Of a stretch of 64,000 nt of DNA, positions 25,880-34,626 are shown piece after piece. Both the position numbers and the translations under genes were made by a program. The stretch lies in NCBI GenBank assembly GCA_965214525.1, contig OZ243959.1, positions 2,170,001 through 2,234,000 on the forward strand, written 5' to 3'. Below the pieces are notes generated by a model, which was given only the letters and a program-made list of their open reading frames with translations, had not been told where the DNA came from and made no database searches. This DNA is from Qipengyuania_B sp965214525 (GTDB lineage: Bacteria; Pseudomonadota; Alphaproteobacteria; Sphingomonadales; Sphingomonadaceae). The first letter of the stretch is position 1, and each line of letters begins with the position of its first letter.

Positions 25880-26689
25880 CTAAGGCGCGATCCCGTGCCG
25901 CGCCTTTGCCGAAAAGGGCAGGCGAAGCGATGCGCGGACCCCGCGATCCGCCGGATCGTCGAACCCCGGCACTCCGACCGGTACGACTTCCTGCGGCACG
26001 TCCAGCCGAAAGGTGCCGTGGAGCCGGTCCCAGATACTCAGGCCGCTGGACCAGTTGGCATCCCGCTCGCTTTGCCGTTGCGAATGATGGATCCCGTGCA
26101 TTCGCGGCGTGGTCAACAGCTTGGACACGTGCCGTTCCAGCCCTTGCGGAAGGCGCATGTTCGAATGGTGGAACAGCACGGAGGCGAAGAACAATTGCTG
26201 CCACCAATCCAGCGCTCTGGGCGAGACGCCCAGCAGTCGCACCTGCGCCACCCGATAGGGGATTGATAGCAGCATCTCGCCGGCGTGGAAACGCATCGCG
26301 GTGGACGCGCTCAATTCCCGATCGATATGATGGACGAGGTGAAAGCGCCACAGGAACGGCACCTTGTGCGTGAGGACGTGCCAGATGTAGATGGTATAGT
26401 CGAGGCCGATTACCGCAATGATGTCGCGCGCCAGCGGGCCGACGGGCAGGCGCTGCGCCAAGCCGGTCCGGTTTCGACGATCCTGCCGCGCTGCGCGCAT
26501 GGCGACGGGACGTTCCACGAAGCGCGCGACCCCGACGCTGAGTAATCCCAATACCAGATTGCGCCCTATGCGCCGCGGTTCCCGGGGTGGGGCGGACGAT
26601 CGTAAGGGCCATATCCGCTCCGCGACGGGCACGGCGGCGATCGCAGCCAATCCCAATCCGGCGAGGGGAAGAGCGGCGCGTCGAGCCAT
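25880..26689 (-). CDS. sterol desaturase / fatty acid hydroxylase family protein
   Basis: This is a 269-residue membrane di-iron enzyme of the fatty acid hydroxylase superfamily. The histidine boxes are HVLTHK, FHLVHH, LFHHSNM and HGIHHSQ, with spans around AALPLAGLGLAAIAAVPVAE and the desaturase turn DYTIYIWHVL. It probably hydroxylates or desaturates a lipid or carotenoid; the substrate is unknown. It converges on the hypothetical gene before it and is divergent from the sugar kinase gene. A second full family member lies at 46022-46741. Confidence 0.87.
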   Translation of the reverse strand: MARRAALPLAGLGLAAIAAVPVAERIWPLRSSAPPREPRRIGRNLVLGLLSVGVARFVERPVAMRAARQDRRNRTGLAQRLPVGPLARDIIAVIGLDYTIYIWHVLTHKVPFLWRFHLVHHIDRELSASTAMRFHAGEMLLSIPYRVAQVRLLGVSPRALDWWQQLFFASVLFHHSNMRLPQGLERHVSKLLTTPRMHGIHHSQRQSERDANWSSGLSIWDRLHGTFRLDVPQEVVPVGVPGFDDPADRGVRASLRLPFSAKARHGIAP

Positions 26690-26802
26690 TCACACAAGAT
26701 ACGCACCAAGGACGGGCTCTGCAAGCCGGGCCGAAGCGTCCCTTGGCCTGGAGCATCGCACCCGCTAAGCGCGCGCAACAGTATCAATTTCTTGGAGAGC
26801 CC

Positions 26803-27798
26803 ATGCCCGAACCCCGTTACGACGTCATCGCGATCGGCAACGCCATCGTCGATGTGATGGCCCCCTGCGAGGAGGACCTGATCGAGGAACTTGGCCTGAC
26901 CAAGGGCGGCATGACCCTGGTCGACACCGTTCGGGCACGCGAATTGTACGACGCGATGGGGCCAGCCAGGGAGATTTCCGGCGGCTCGGCGGCGAATACG
27001 CTGGCGGGGTTGGCGTCGCTCGGCAGCCAATGCGCTTTCATCGGACAGGTCGCGGGCGACCAGTTGGGCGAGGTGTTCGCGCACGATATCCGCGCGGCCG
27101 GGATCGACTTTGATACCCCGGCCCGCCCGGGCGATCCGCCGACTGGGCGATGCTTGATTTTCGTGACGCCCGATGGCGAGCGCACGATGAACACCTTCCT
27201 GGGCGCCAGCCAGTTCCTGCCGCCCGCCGCCTTGTCCGAAGCCATGATCGCAAGCGCGGGCATTCTCTATCTGGAAGGCTATCTGTGGGATCCCGAAGAA
27301 CCACGCAGCGCCATGCGCCGGGCCATCGAAGTTGCGCGGGGGGCGGGGCGCAAGGTCGCCTTCACGGCATCAGAAAGCTTCGTCATCGAGCGGCATGGCA
27401 ATGATTTCCGGGCGCTGATCGAAGATGGCTTGCTCGACCTCCTGTTCGTGAACGAAGGCGAATTGGCGACCTTGACGGGTGAAGACGGGTTCGAGGCGGG
27501 GCTCGACGCGCTGAAGGACAAGGTTCCGGTTCTGGTCGCCACACGCGGCGCAACGGGCGCGGTGGCTCTATCGCGAGGCGACCGGGTCGAAGTGCCGGCC
27601 CAGCCGGTGACCCAGGTGGTCGACACGACCGGCGCAGGCGACCTCTTCGCCGCCGGCTTCCTATCCGGATATGCCAGGGGGAAGGGCCTGGAAAGCTGCC
27701 TTGTCGGAGGAGCGATCTGCGCTGCCGAAGTCATCAGCCATTATGGCGCAAGGCCGGAAGCGGATCTGGCGCAACTGGTCGCGCAACGGACGCCTTAG
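26803..27798 (+). CDS. PfkB-family sugar/adenosine kinase
   Basis: This 331-residue ribokinase-fold kinase carries the substrate motif GGSAANTLAGLA, and the PfkB signature DTTGAGDLFAAGFL whose second aspartate is the catalytic base. Its N-terminus (YDVIAIGNAIVDVMAP) places it near the adenosine-kinase-like branch common in alphaproteobacteria. The ATG at 26803 has TTGGAGAG upstream. It ends four bases inside the convergent purD gene. The exact sugar or nucleoside substrate is not readable. Confidence 0.9.
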   Translation: MPEPRYDVIAIGNAIVDVMAPCEEDLIEELGLTKGGMTLVDTVRARELYDAMGPAREISGGSAANTLAGLASLGSQCAFIGQVAGDQLGEVFAHDIRAAGIDFDTPARPGDPPTGRCLIFVTPDGERTMNTFLGASQFLPPAALSEAMIASAGILYLEGYLWDPEEPRSAMRRAIEVARGAGRKVAFTASESFVIERHGNDFRALIEDGLLDLLFVNEGELATLTGEDGFEAGLDALKDKVPVLVATRGATGAVALSRGDRVEVPAQPVTQVVDTTGAGDLFAAGFLSGYARGKGLESCLVGGAICAAEVISHYGARPEADLAQLVAQRTP

Positions 27799-29084
27799 GC
27801 CTCGACGTCCCTCTCGATCTGCCGCCAACCGATGTCATGGCGATAGAAGCCGTCGGGAAAATCGATCTTCGCTGTTGCAGCGTAAGCGCTGCGCTGCGCC
27901 TGCGCGATGGTAGGCCGCATTGCCGTTACGTTCAGCACCCGCCCGCCATGCGCAACGAGCTTGCCGTCCTCCTGTCCTGTCCCGGCGTGGAAGACCATCA
28001 CGCCATCGGTTTGCGCATCGCGCAGGTCGATGACGCCACCCTTCGCGGGCGCATCTGGATACCCTCTGGCGGCCATCACCACCGTCAGCGCAGTCTGGTT
28101 GGAAAACCGCGGAGGGTCCGCCTGTGCCAGCCGCCCCTGCGCGCAGGCCAGCATCAACTCGCCCAGATCGCTTTCCAGACGCATCATCAGCACCTGGCAT
28201 TCCGGGTCGCCGAAGCGGCAATTGTATTCGATGAGGCTGGGACCGTCGGGCGTCAGCATCAACCCGGCATACAGCACTCCGGCATAGGGGTGTCCGGCTT
28301 CCCGCATGGCGGTAATCGTGGGGGCAATGATCCGCTCCAGCACCTGTTCCTGCAACCGCGCAGACAATACCGGCGCGGGGGAGTAGGCGCCCATGCCCCC
28401 GGTATTGGGACCGGTGTCGCCGTCGCCCACGCGCTTGTGATCCTGCGCCGTACCGAAGGGCACGATGGTGATGCCGTCCGTCAGTGCGAAAAAACTCGCC
28501 TCCTCGCCGGGCAGGAATTCCTCGATCACGACTTCGCTGCCTGCATGGCCGAACCGCCCGTCGAACATTTCGGCAAGTGCGTTCTGCGCATCCTCCCGGG
28601 TTTGCGCGATGACGACGCCTTTGCCCGCCGCCAGCCCATCGGCCTTCAGCACGAACGGCGCATCGAAGCGCCTGAGCTTCCCCCATGCGGCTTCCAGCGA
28701 GTTGGCACGCGCATATCGGGCCGTGGGGATGCCAGCACGCTGGCACAATGCCTTGGTAAACGCCTTGCTTCCCTCCAATCGTGCCGCGGCAGCAGACGGG
28801 CCGAACACCGGGAAGCCGGCAGCGCTCAGGCTGTCCGCCAAGCCGTCGACCAGGGGCGCCTCGGGCCCGATGACGACCAGGCCGATCCGGTGTTCGCTGC
28901 AGAACAGGGTGACAGCGTCATGATCTGCCGGATCGAGCGCGACGCACTGCGCTTGGGCAGCGATTCCGGGGTTGCCGGGAGCGGCATAGAGCGTATCATC
29001 AGCGCCCGAAAGCAGCCGCGATCGGGCCAGCTTCCACGCCAGCGCATGCTCGCGCCCGCCCGATCCCAGCAAAAGGATGTTCAT
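27795..29084 (-). CDS. purD: phosphoribosylamine--glycine ligase
   Basis: This is step two of purine synthesis, joining phosphoribosylamine and glycine with ATP. The 429-residue ATP-grasp enzyme starts MNILLLGSGGREHALAWKLA and shows VIGPEAPLVDGLAD, FVLKADGLAAGKGV and NTGGMGAYSP. Its ATG overlaps the ATG of xseA on the other strand by two bases, so its promoter must lie inside xseA. Its stop overlaps the end of the PfkB gene by four bases. Confidence 0.97.
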   Translation of the reverse strand: MNILLLGSGGREHALAWKLARSRLLSGADDTLYAAPGNPGIAAQAQCVALDPADHDAVTLFCSEHRIGLVVIGPEAPLVDGLADSLSAAGFPVFGPSAAAARLEGSKAFTKALCQRAGIPTARYARANSLEAAWGKLRRFDAPFVLKADGLAAGKGVVIAQTREDAQNALAEMFDGRFGHAGSEVVIEEFLPGEEASFFALTDGITIVPFGTAQDHKRVGDGDTGPNTGGMGAYSPAPVLSARLQEQVLERIIAPTITAMREAGHPYAGVLYAGLMLTPDGPSLIEYNCRFGDPECQVLMMRLESDLGELMLACAQGRLAQADPPRFSNQTALTVVMAARGYPDAPAKGGVIDLRDAQTDGVMVFHAGTGQEDGKLVAHGGRVLNVTAMRPTIAQAQRSAYAATAKIDFPDGFYRHDIGWRQIERDVEA

Positions 29085-30546
29085 GCCTGCTCCTCTCGAC
29101 GATCAGCCCGACGATACGCCTCTGGTAGCGAAGCGGCGGGCTGGCGACAACGCCGAGCCGCTGACCGTATCCGAGATATCGAACCTGCTGAAGCGCACGG
29201 TGGAGGACAGGTTCGGTTACGTGCGGCTGCGCGGGGAATTGTCCGGGGTGAAACGGGCGGCATCCGGCCACCTTTACTGCTGTCTCAAGGACGAGCAGGC
29301 GGTGATCGACGGGGTGATGTGGCGCACGCAGGCCGGGCGCCTGCCTTTCCAGCCGGAAGACGGGCTGGAGATCGTCGCGAGCGGCAAGCTGACGACTTAT
29401 CCAGGCCGGTCGAAATATCAGATCGTTATCGACACGATGGAACTGGCGGGCGAAGGGGCATTGCTCGCATTGCTCGACAAGACGCGGTTGCGGCTGGAGG
29501 CCGAAGGGCTGTTCGATCCTGCCCGCAAGCGCGCTCTGCCGTTCCTGCCCCGGCGGATCGGCGTCGTGACTTCGCCGACCGGGTCGGTGATACGCGACAT
29601 TTTGCACCGCCTGGCGGATCGTTTCCCGAGCGAGGTCCTGATATGGCCCGTCAGGGTGCAGGGGCAGGGTGCGGCCCAGGAAGTTGCCGATGCGGTGCGC
29701 GGCTTTTCCGCCCTCCCGAAGGGGGGCGCAGTGCCACGTCCTGATCTGGTGATCGTGGCGCGCGGAGGCGGGTCGGTCGAAGATCTGTGGGCGTTCAACG
29801 AAGAGGTCGCCGTGCGCGCCGTGGCGCAAAGCGCCATTCCGATCATCTGCGCGGTCGGCCATGAAACGGATACCTCGCTGTGCGATTTCGCCGCGGATCG
29901 CCGTGCCCCTACGCCAACGGCGGCGGCGGAGATGGCCGTGCCGGTGCGCGCCGAACTGGCCGCCGCGCTTGCCGATTACGCCCACCGGCAGCGCCGCTGC
30001 GCCATGCAACCTGTCATAAGGGGTCGCGAACGACTGACCGCATGGAGCGAGCGCTTCCCGCCGGTCGAGGCCGTGCTGCAATCGCGCGCGCAGCGGCTCG
30101 ACGATCTGACCCAAAGGTTGCGCCGCGGGCTGATGGACCGGTCCGCCAACGCCCGCCAGCGTCTGGCTGCGAGCCAAGCGCGGATGTCGGTTCCGCTGCT
30201 GCGACAGCGCCTGCTTATCGCGCGCCAGGCGGTTGCCGGTGTCCGCTTCACGCCCGCGCTGATGGGGCGGCGCGCATTGCAGGAGCGTCAGCGGCTGGAA
30301 GCGATTGCGCGCGTGTTGCGCTCGCTCGATCCCAAGGCGCCATTGGCGCGCGGCTATGCGCTGGTTCGTGACGGTGACGGGGCGCTGGTCACCAGCAAGG
30401 CCAAGGCCAGGCGGGCGGTATCGCTGGCCATCGAATTCGCCGACGGCGCGTTGCAGGCAATCCCGGCCGGCCCGGCGACCGCGACCAAGGCAAGCGCGAC
30501 GGCCCGCAACCGCAAAGAAATACGGCAGCAGGATTTGTTCGGTTAA
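29083..30546 (+). CDS. xseA: exodeoxyribonuclease VII large subunit
   Basis: This is the large subunit of ExoVII, which degrades single-stranded DNA to oligonucleotides. The 487-residue protein has an N-terminal OB-fold (VSEISNLLKRTVEDRFGYVR, LSGVKRAASGHLYCCLKD), the catalytic core (RIGVVTSPTGSVIRDILHRL, VIVARGGGSVEDLWAFNEE, HETDTSLCDFAADRRAPTPT) and a coiled-coil tail. ATG 29083 has AAAGGA at good spacing; ATG 29077 directly abuts that site. The small subunit gene xseB is not in the window. Confidence 0.96.
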   Translation: MPAPLDDQPDDTPLVAKRRAGDNAEPLTVSEISNLLKRTVEDRFGYVRLRGELSGVKRAASGHLYCCLKDEQAVIDGVMWRTQAGRLPFQPEDGLEIVASGKLTTYPGRSKYQIVIDTMELAGEGALLALLDKTRLRLEAEGLFDPARKRALPFLPRRIGVVTSPTGSVIRDILHRLADRFPSEVLIWPVRVQGQGAAQEVADAVRGFSALPKGGAVPRPDLVIVARGGGSVEDLWAFNEEVAVRAVAQSAIPIICAVGHETDTSLCDFAADRRAPTPTAAAEMAVPVRAELAAALADYAHRQRRCAMQPVIRGRERLTAWSERFPPVEAVLQSRAQRLDDLTQRLRRGLMDRSANARQRLAASQARMSVPLLRQRLLIARQAVAGVRFTPALMGRRALQERQRLEAIARVLRSLDPKAPLARGYALVRDGDGALVTSKAKARRAVSLAIEFADGALQAIPAGPATATKASATARNRKEIRQQDLFG

Positions 30547-30570
30547 GCAGCGTTTGATAAGAGGCTGCTC

Positions 30571-30777
30571 ATGCTGATGAATTCCTCCGATGAAGGCGCA
30601 AAACTGCGCTACGGTCCCAATGGCTTTCGCGTCCTGCGACCAGGCAAACATGTATATTGCGCCATGTCCGGAACACCCATTCCGCTCGAGCAATTGCGGT
30701 ATTGGAGCGTGACGCATCAGGAAGCCTACGCAACGGCGCAGCTTGCGACGCAGCGCTTGACCGAGACCGCGAGTTGA
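30571..30777 (+). CDS. DUF2093-domain protein
   Basis: This 68-residue protein matches the DUF2093 pattern: AKLRYGPNGFRVLRPGKHVY, then the single cysteine in YCAMSG and LRYWSVTHQEAYA. The family is small, alphaproteobacterial and of unknown function. In many relatives it lies beside xseA, as here (24-base gap). It overlaps or abuts the peptidase gene downstream, suggesting an xseA-DUF2093-M23 operon. Confidence 0.82.
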   Translation: MLMNSSDEGAKLRYGPNGFRVLRPGKHVYCAMSGTPIPLEQLRYWSVTHQEAYATAQLATQRLTETAS

Positions 30778-30779
30778 AG

Positions 30780-31688
30780 ATGCGTTGGATGATCCTTGCC
30801 TCGACGCTCGTCCTTGCGGGTTGCGTGGCTCCGACGGAAGAACCGACCACCGCGAAAGGCGAAGCGCAGGTCGTGCAGCCGATTGCCGCACCGCCCCCGC
30901 AACCCGCGCCGCCCTTGCTGCCTGCGGGTCCGACGACCTTTGTCTATGACGGCGAACTGACGCAAGGCGGCTGGGTGCGCGGGCAAGTGCCGGCGGGCAC
31001 CGTTGCCGCATGGTTGGGCGGGGAAGCCTTGACCTTGGACCCGGAAGGTCGCTTCTTCGCGGCATTCGATCGGGATGCCCGCACGGCGACCACGCTGCTG
31101 GCGCGGCGGCAGGATGGCACGACGCTGGAAAGCCCGCTGACGATCACGCCGCGCGACTGGAACATCGAGCGGGTCAATATCGCGCGCCGTGCAGGCGGGG
31201 CGAGCGATGCCTTCATGCAGCGCCGCCGCCCCGAACTCGAGCGGATTTATGCCGCCCGTGCGCAGCGCAACGCCACCGCCGGCTGGCAGCAAGATTTTGT
31301 GTGGCCGGTGACAGGACGCATTTCCGGACGGTTCGGCTCGCAGCGGATTTATCGCGGAGAGCCGGGCAGCTACCATTCGGGCATCGACATCGCGACGGGA
31401 GAAAGCGGCACGCTGTTCGTCGCGCCCGCCGATGGCGTCGTGGCGCTGGCGGCTGAAGACTTCAGCCTGGAGGGCCAATTGCTGATCATTGATCATGGCA
31501 TGGGCCTCAACAGCGCCTTCCTCCATGCATCGCAACTGCTGGTGCGGGATGGCGACCGGGTGCGCCAAGGGCAGGATATCGGACGGATCGGCTCGTCGGG
31601 AAGGGCGACCGGGCCGCATCTGCACTGGAGCCTCATGTGGCGCGATGCGCGGCTCGATCCGCTGCTGTTCACCGGGCCTATGCCCTGA
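30780..31688 (+). CDS. M23-family peptidoglycan endopeptidase lipoprotein
   Basis: The 302-residue protein begins MRWMILASTLVLAGC, a lipoprotein signal with lipobox LAGC, followed by a proline-rich linker. The LytM/M23 domain is in the C-terminal half: GRISGRFGSQRIY, the zinc motif HSGIDIA, HASQLLVRDGDRV, and the HxH pair in GPHLHWSL. All zinc ligands are present, so it should cut peptidoglycan cross-links rather than act as an inactive activator. A TTG two codons earlier overlaps the DUF2093 stop and may be used instead. Confidence 0.92.
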   Translation: MRWMILASTLVLAGCVAPTEEPTTAKGEAQVVQPIAAPPPQPAPPLLPAGPTTFVYDGELTQGGWVRGQVPAGTVAAWLGGEALTLDPEGRFFAAFDRDARTATTLLARRQDGTTLESPLTITPRDWNIERVNIARRAGGASDAFMQRRRPELERIYAARAQRNATAGWQQDFVWPVTGRISGRFGSQRIYRGEPGSYHSGIDIATGESGTLFVAPADGVVALAAEDFSLEGQLLIIDHGMGLNSAFLHASQLLVRDGDRVRQGQDIGRIGSSGRATGPHLHWSLMWRDARLDPLLFTGPMP

Positions 31689-31716
31689 CCGGCAACCGCC
31701 GGCACGTCTCGCCATA

Positions 31717-32697
31717 ATGCGTCCGCTGCGGCTCATCCTGTTGTCGGCAGTTGCGATCGGGCTGACCCCGGGCACCTGGATGCGTACCCCTCGCCCGATC
31801 GACGATCCGCTCGCCCCGCTGCTTATCGAGCGGCTGGCGATCGCGCCGCGCCCGATCGGGGCCCTGCGGTTGGAGGGCGTGTGGCGCCTCTCCAGCACCA
31901 ATCCCAGCTTCGGCGGATATTCGGCGCTGGTATCCTATGACGGCGACAGGACGATGCTGGCCGGAAGCGATTCGGGGCAATTGCTGTTGATGGGCTGGCC
32001 AGACCGACCGGGGAAAGCCGCAGTGCGCTTCGGCCAATTCGCCGCGGGAACACCCTATGACAAGCGGGCGGCCGATCTCGAGGCGCTCACCAATGATCCG
32101 CGCGATGGTACGATCTGGGCCGGGTACGAACGCAGCAACAGCATCGTGCGCTACGATGCGCGGTTCCAGCGAACCGGCGCGGTGCGGCCGCCGTCGATGC
32201 GGGGCTGGCGCACGAATTCGGGCCCGGAGACACTGGCGCGCCTGCGCGATGGGCGGTTTATGGTTATCAGCGAGGGGCCGTTCGAATGGTTCGGCCGACA
32301 CTTCGCGGCGCGATTGTTTCCTGCCGATCCGATCGGGAAGGGCGCGCCCCTCACCTTCCGGTTCGCAGCGCCCGGCTCCTATCGGCCTGTCGACGCGGCA
32401 CAAATGCCCGACGGGCGCGTGCTTGTATTGCTACGGCGCCTGCATCTGGGCTTGCCGCCTGCATTTTCGTCGACCCTCGTGCTTGCTGATGCGGCGGATA
32501 TCGCAGCGGGCGGCGTCTGGAGCGGCAAGGTCATCGCGCGGATCGATGCGCCCGATATTCGCGAAAACTACGAAGGTATCGCGGCTATCGCCACGCAAGG
32601 CGAAGCGACCACGATCTGGCTCATCGCGGATGACAATTTTGCCCGCTACCAGGATACTCTGTTGCTGAAGTTGACCTTGGCTGCCGATCTTCGATAA
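31717..32697 (+). CDS. esterase-like activity of phytase family protein
   Basis: The 326-residue beta-propeller-type protein carries an N-terminal hydrophobic segment (MRPLRLILLSAVAIGLTPGT), consistent with export or anchoring. Features of the phytase-like (PF13449) family are visible: FGGYSALVSYDG, DLEALTNDPRDGTIWAGYER, ISEGPFEWFG and the terminal ENYEGIAAIATQGEATTIWL with DDNF. The enzymatic function of the family is poorly defined. It follows the peptidase gene by 28 bases and converges on rpmB. Confidence 0.82.
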   Translation: MRPLRLILLSAVAIGLTPGTWMRTPRPIDDPLAPLLIERLAIAPRPIGALRLEGVWRLSSTNPSFGGYSALVSYDGDRTMLAGSDSGQLLLMGWPDRPGKAAVRFGQFAAGTPYDKRAADLEALTNDPRDGTIWAGYERSNSIVRYDARFQRTGAVRPPSMRGWRTNSGPETLARLRDGRFMVISEGPFEWFGRHFAARLFPADPIGKGAPLTFRFAAPGSYRPVDAAQMPDGRVLVLLRRLHLGLPPAFSSTLVLADAADIAAGGVWSGKVIARIDAPDIRENYEGIAAIATQGEATTIWLIADDNFARYQDTLLLKLTLAADLR

Positions 32698-32710
32698 CGT
32701 GCGATCGCGG

Positions 32711-33001
32711 TCAGGCTGCCTCGGCGCTCGTCTTCTTCAGTTCGCGCTTCACCTTCAGGGCACGCGGGCTGAGCTTGGTGTCGCTGGTTTTCAGCAACCA
32801 ATTATCCAGCCCGCCATTGTGTTCTACCGAGCGCAAGCCGTTGGTCGACACCCGGAACTTGAAGCTGCGATCGAGGCCTTCGCTCATCAATGTCACGTTC
32901 TGCAGATTGGGCAGGAACACGCGCTTGGTCTTGTTGTTCGCGTGGCTGACATTGTGGCCGACCTGACGGCCCTTGCCGGTGAGTTCGCAAATACGCGACA
33001 T
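32711..33001 (-). CDS. rpmB: 50S ribosomal protein L28
   Basis: This 96-residue ribosomal protein of the alphaproteobacterial long form begins MSRICELTGKGRQVGHNVSH, has NNKTKRVFLPNLQNV, and carries an alanine/lysine-rich C-terminal tail. The metal-binding cysteine set of some L28 proteins is absent, which is normal in this group. It is monocistronic and divergent from the acidic lipoprotein gene, with a promoter in the roughly 190-base gap. Confidence 0.97.
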   Translation of the reverse strand: MSRICELTGKGRQVGHNVSHANNKTKRVFLPNLQNVTLMSEGLDRSFKFRVSTNGLRSVEHNGGLDNWLLKTSDTKLSPRALKVKRELKKTSAEAA

Positions 33002-33190
33002 TGTTCGTATCTTTCAATTCGGGTCAAGGCGGCCAGGCCCCCCGCATCTTGCGGCGCGTAGCGGACGGATGGTGCCGGAAAGCGGCGCGCTTAGCCAACA
33101 TCGCGCGAATCGTCAAGCGTAGAACCGCTCTTGTGCGTTCCCCAATTCGGGCGTAAATGCGGCAACGCTTATCAATCGAGGAACACATCC

Positions 33191-33442
33191 ATGAAGAAAA
33201 TCGTAGCCATGGCATTTGTCGGCAGCGCCCTGTTGGGTCTTTCGGCATGCGACGTCGATCAGACGGAAGAGGGCAGCATGCCCGAAGTGGACGTCGAAGG
33301 CGGCAACCTGCCTGAATACGATGTCGAGCCTGCCGACGTGGATATCGATACCGGGACCACCACGGTCGAAGTTCCGACGGTTGATGTCGATGTCAACCAG
33401 GACGACGCTGCGGGCGAACCGGTCACCGACCCAGCTGAATAA
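33191..33442 (+). CDS. small acidic lipoprotein, 83 aa
   Basis: It has a clear lipoprotein signal (MKKIVAMAFVGSALLGLSAC) followed by a mature chain of about 62 residues made almost entirely of acidic, proline, valine and threonine residues (VDVEGGNLPEYDVEPADVDI), with no predicted fold. GAGGAA is well placed upstream of the ATG. Such short acidic lipoproteins are frequent in sphingomonads and have no assigned function. It is followed directly by tadA on the same strand. Confidence 0.75.
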   Translation: MKKIVAMAFVGSALLGLSACDVDQTEEGSMPEVDVEGGNLPEYDVEPADVDIDTGTTTVEVPTVDVDVNQDDAAGEPVTDPAE

Positions 33443-33454
33443 TTGCTGTCGACA

Positions 33455-33979
33455 ATGGCTGGCGGGTCGATCGTGACCCGCTGGCCAGTGCCGGCCCCGA
33501 TGCGCGCCGCGCTGGATATGGCACAGCAGGCGTATACAGCCGGGGAGGTTCCGGTCGGCGCGGTCGTAACACGAGCCGGTGCGGTGATCGCGTCAGCCTG
33601 TAACCAGCCCCGGCAAACCTGCGACCCCACCGCCCATGCGGAAATACTGGCCTTGCGTGAGGCAGCTTCGCGGCTGGGGCGCGAGCGGCTGACGGGCTGC
33701 GATCTATGGGTCACGCTGGAGCCGTGCGCGATGTGCGCCGGGGCCATCGCGCATGCCCGGTTCGACCGGCTGTACTACGGCGCCAGCGACCCGAAAGGCG
33801 GGGGCGTCGAACATGGTGCCCGCGTTTTCGATCACCCGCAAACGCTTCACCAGCCGGAAGTCTATGGGGGACTGGGCGCCGAAGAGGCGGCGGGATTGCT
33901 GCGCGCCTTCTTCCAGCACCGGCGTTACAGGCCGCGCCAGATACTGATCGGCGCATCGTCGGCCGGGCCGTACCGATAG
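33455..33979 (+). CDS. tadA: tRNA-specific adenosine deaminase
   Basis: It deaminates A34 to inosine in tRNA-Arg(ACG). The 174-residue CDA-fold protein has the zinc site H61 and catalytic E63 in AHAEILAL, and C90/C93 in PCAMCAGA. The start is taken as ATG 33455; a TTG four codons upstream is open and directly abuts the lipoprotein stop. Its last 55 bases overlap the end of the convergent RNase T2 gene. Confidence 0.93.
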   Translation: MAGGSIVTRWPVPAPMRAALDMAQQAYTAGEVPVGAVVTRAGAVIASACNQPRQTCDPTAHAEILALREAASRLGRERLTGCDLWVTLEPCAMCAGAIAHARFDRLYYGASDPKGGGVEHGARVFDHPQTLHQPEVYGGLGAEEAAGLLRAFFQHRRYRPRQILIGASSAGPYR

Positions 33980-34626
33980 GCGTTGCACGGGGCCGGACGG
34001 AAACGCTTGTCGTAACACAGGCGCAATTCCTGCAACCAGCCCGCCTCGTTGCGCTTGATGCCGATATAGCCGGGCTTCCAATCGGGATTGGCGAGGATGA
34101 ACGCCTCGCGCACCTTGCCGGCGGTCAGGTCCGGATCGCGCGACAGGCGGTCGAGATCGGGAAAGGCGAGGCTGTTCCACAGGATGCGGGTAATCTTGAA
34201 ATAGGTTGCAGGGCGGCGGGTCATGCATGTGCCATGCTTCGCCCATTGCCGGGCGAGGAGCGGCGCCGACGGGGTCGCGCATAGATTGCGGGCGATGTCG
34301 CGCCCGGTCGCCCGGTGTTTGCTGGCGCACCATTGTGGCCATGACCGCCCGCTTTCCGGCCACAGACCATGCACTATGAGGCCGAACCGTCCGCTACGCC
34401 CCGAACATTGCCGGGCATCGCGCGGTTTGTTCTCGCGCGTGCGGCAATAGGCGGGCGACCAGCTCAGCGCCAAAGTGTAGCCCGTAACGGGCGGTACCCG
34501 GCGGGGGCCGTCCTGCCGCACCATCGGCACGCTGACCTGCTGTGGTACGCGGCATTGAAAGGCCTGGGCGCTGAGCGGCGCGGGCACGATGCCTGCCAGC
34601 ACCGCGAATGGCAGCAGGCGTTTCAC
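33925..34626 (-). CDS. ribonuclease T2-family secreted RNase
   Basis: The 233-residue endoribonuclease begins VKRLLPFAVLAGIVPAPLSA, a signal peptide, so it is periplasmic. Both T2 active-site segments are present: LIVHGLWPES (CAS I) and ARQWAKHGTCM (CAS II), with the two catalytic histidines. YTLALSWSPAYC near the start also fits the family. Its GTG start overlaps the nadC stop (GTGA), so it is translationally coupled to a cytoplasmic NAD-synthesis enzyme, an odd pairing. The 3' end overlaps tadA by 55 bases. Confidence 0.88.
   Translation of the reverse strand: MKRLLPFAVLAGIVPAPLSAQAFQCRVPQQVSVPMVRQDGPRRVPPVTGYTLALSWSPAYCRTRENKPRDARQCSGRSGRFGLIVHGLWPESGRSWPQWCASKHRATGRDIARNLCATPSAPLLARQWAKHGTCMTRRPATYFKITRILWNSLAFPDLDRLSRDPDLTAGKVREAFILANPDWKPGYIGIKRNEAGWLQELRLCYDKRFRPAPCNAYRYGPADDAPISIWRGL

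Noticed and set aside
27837..31065. Long antisense frames over purD and xseA (635 and 688 residues)
   Set aside because: Shadows of two certain genes; no family features and no ribosome sites.
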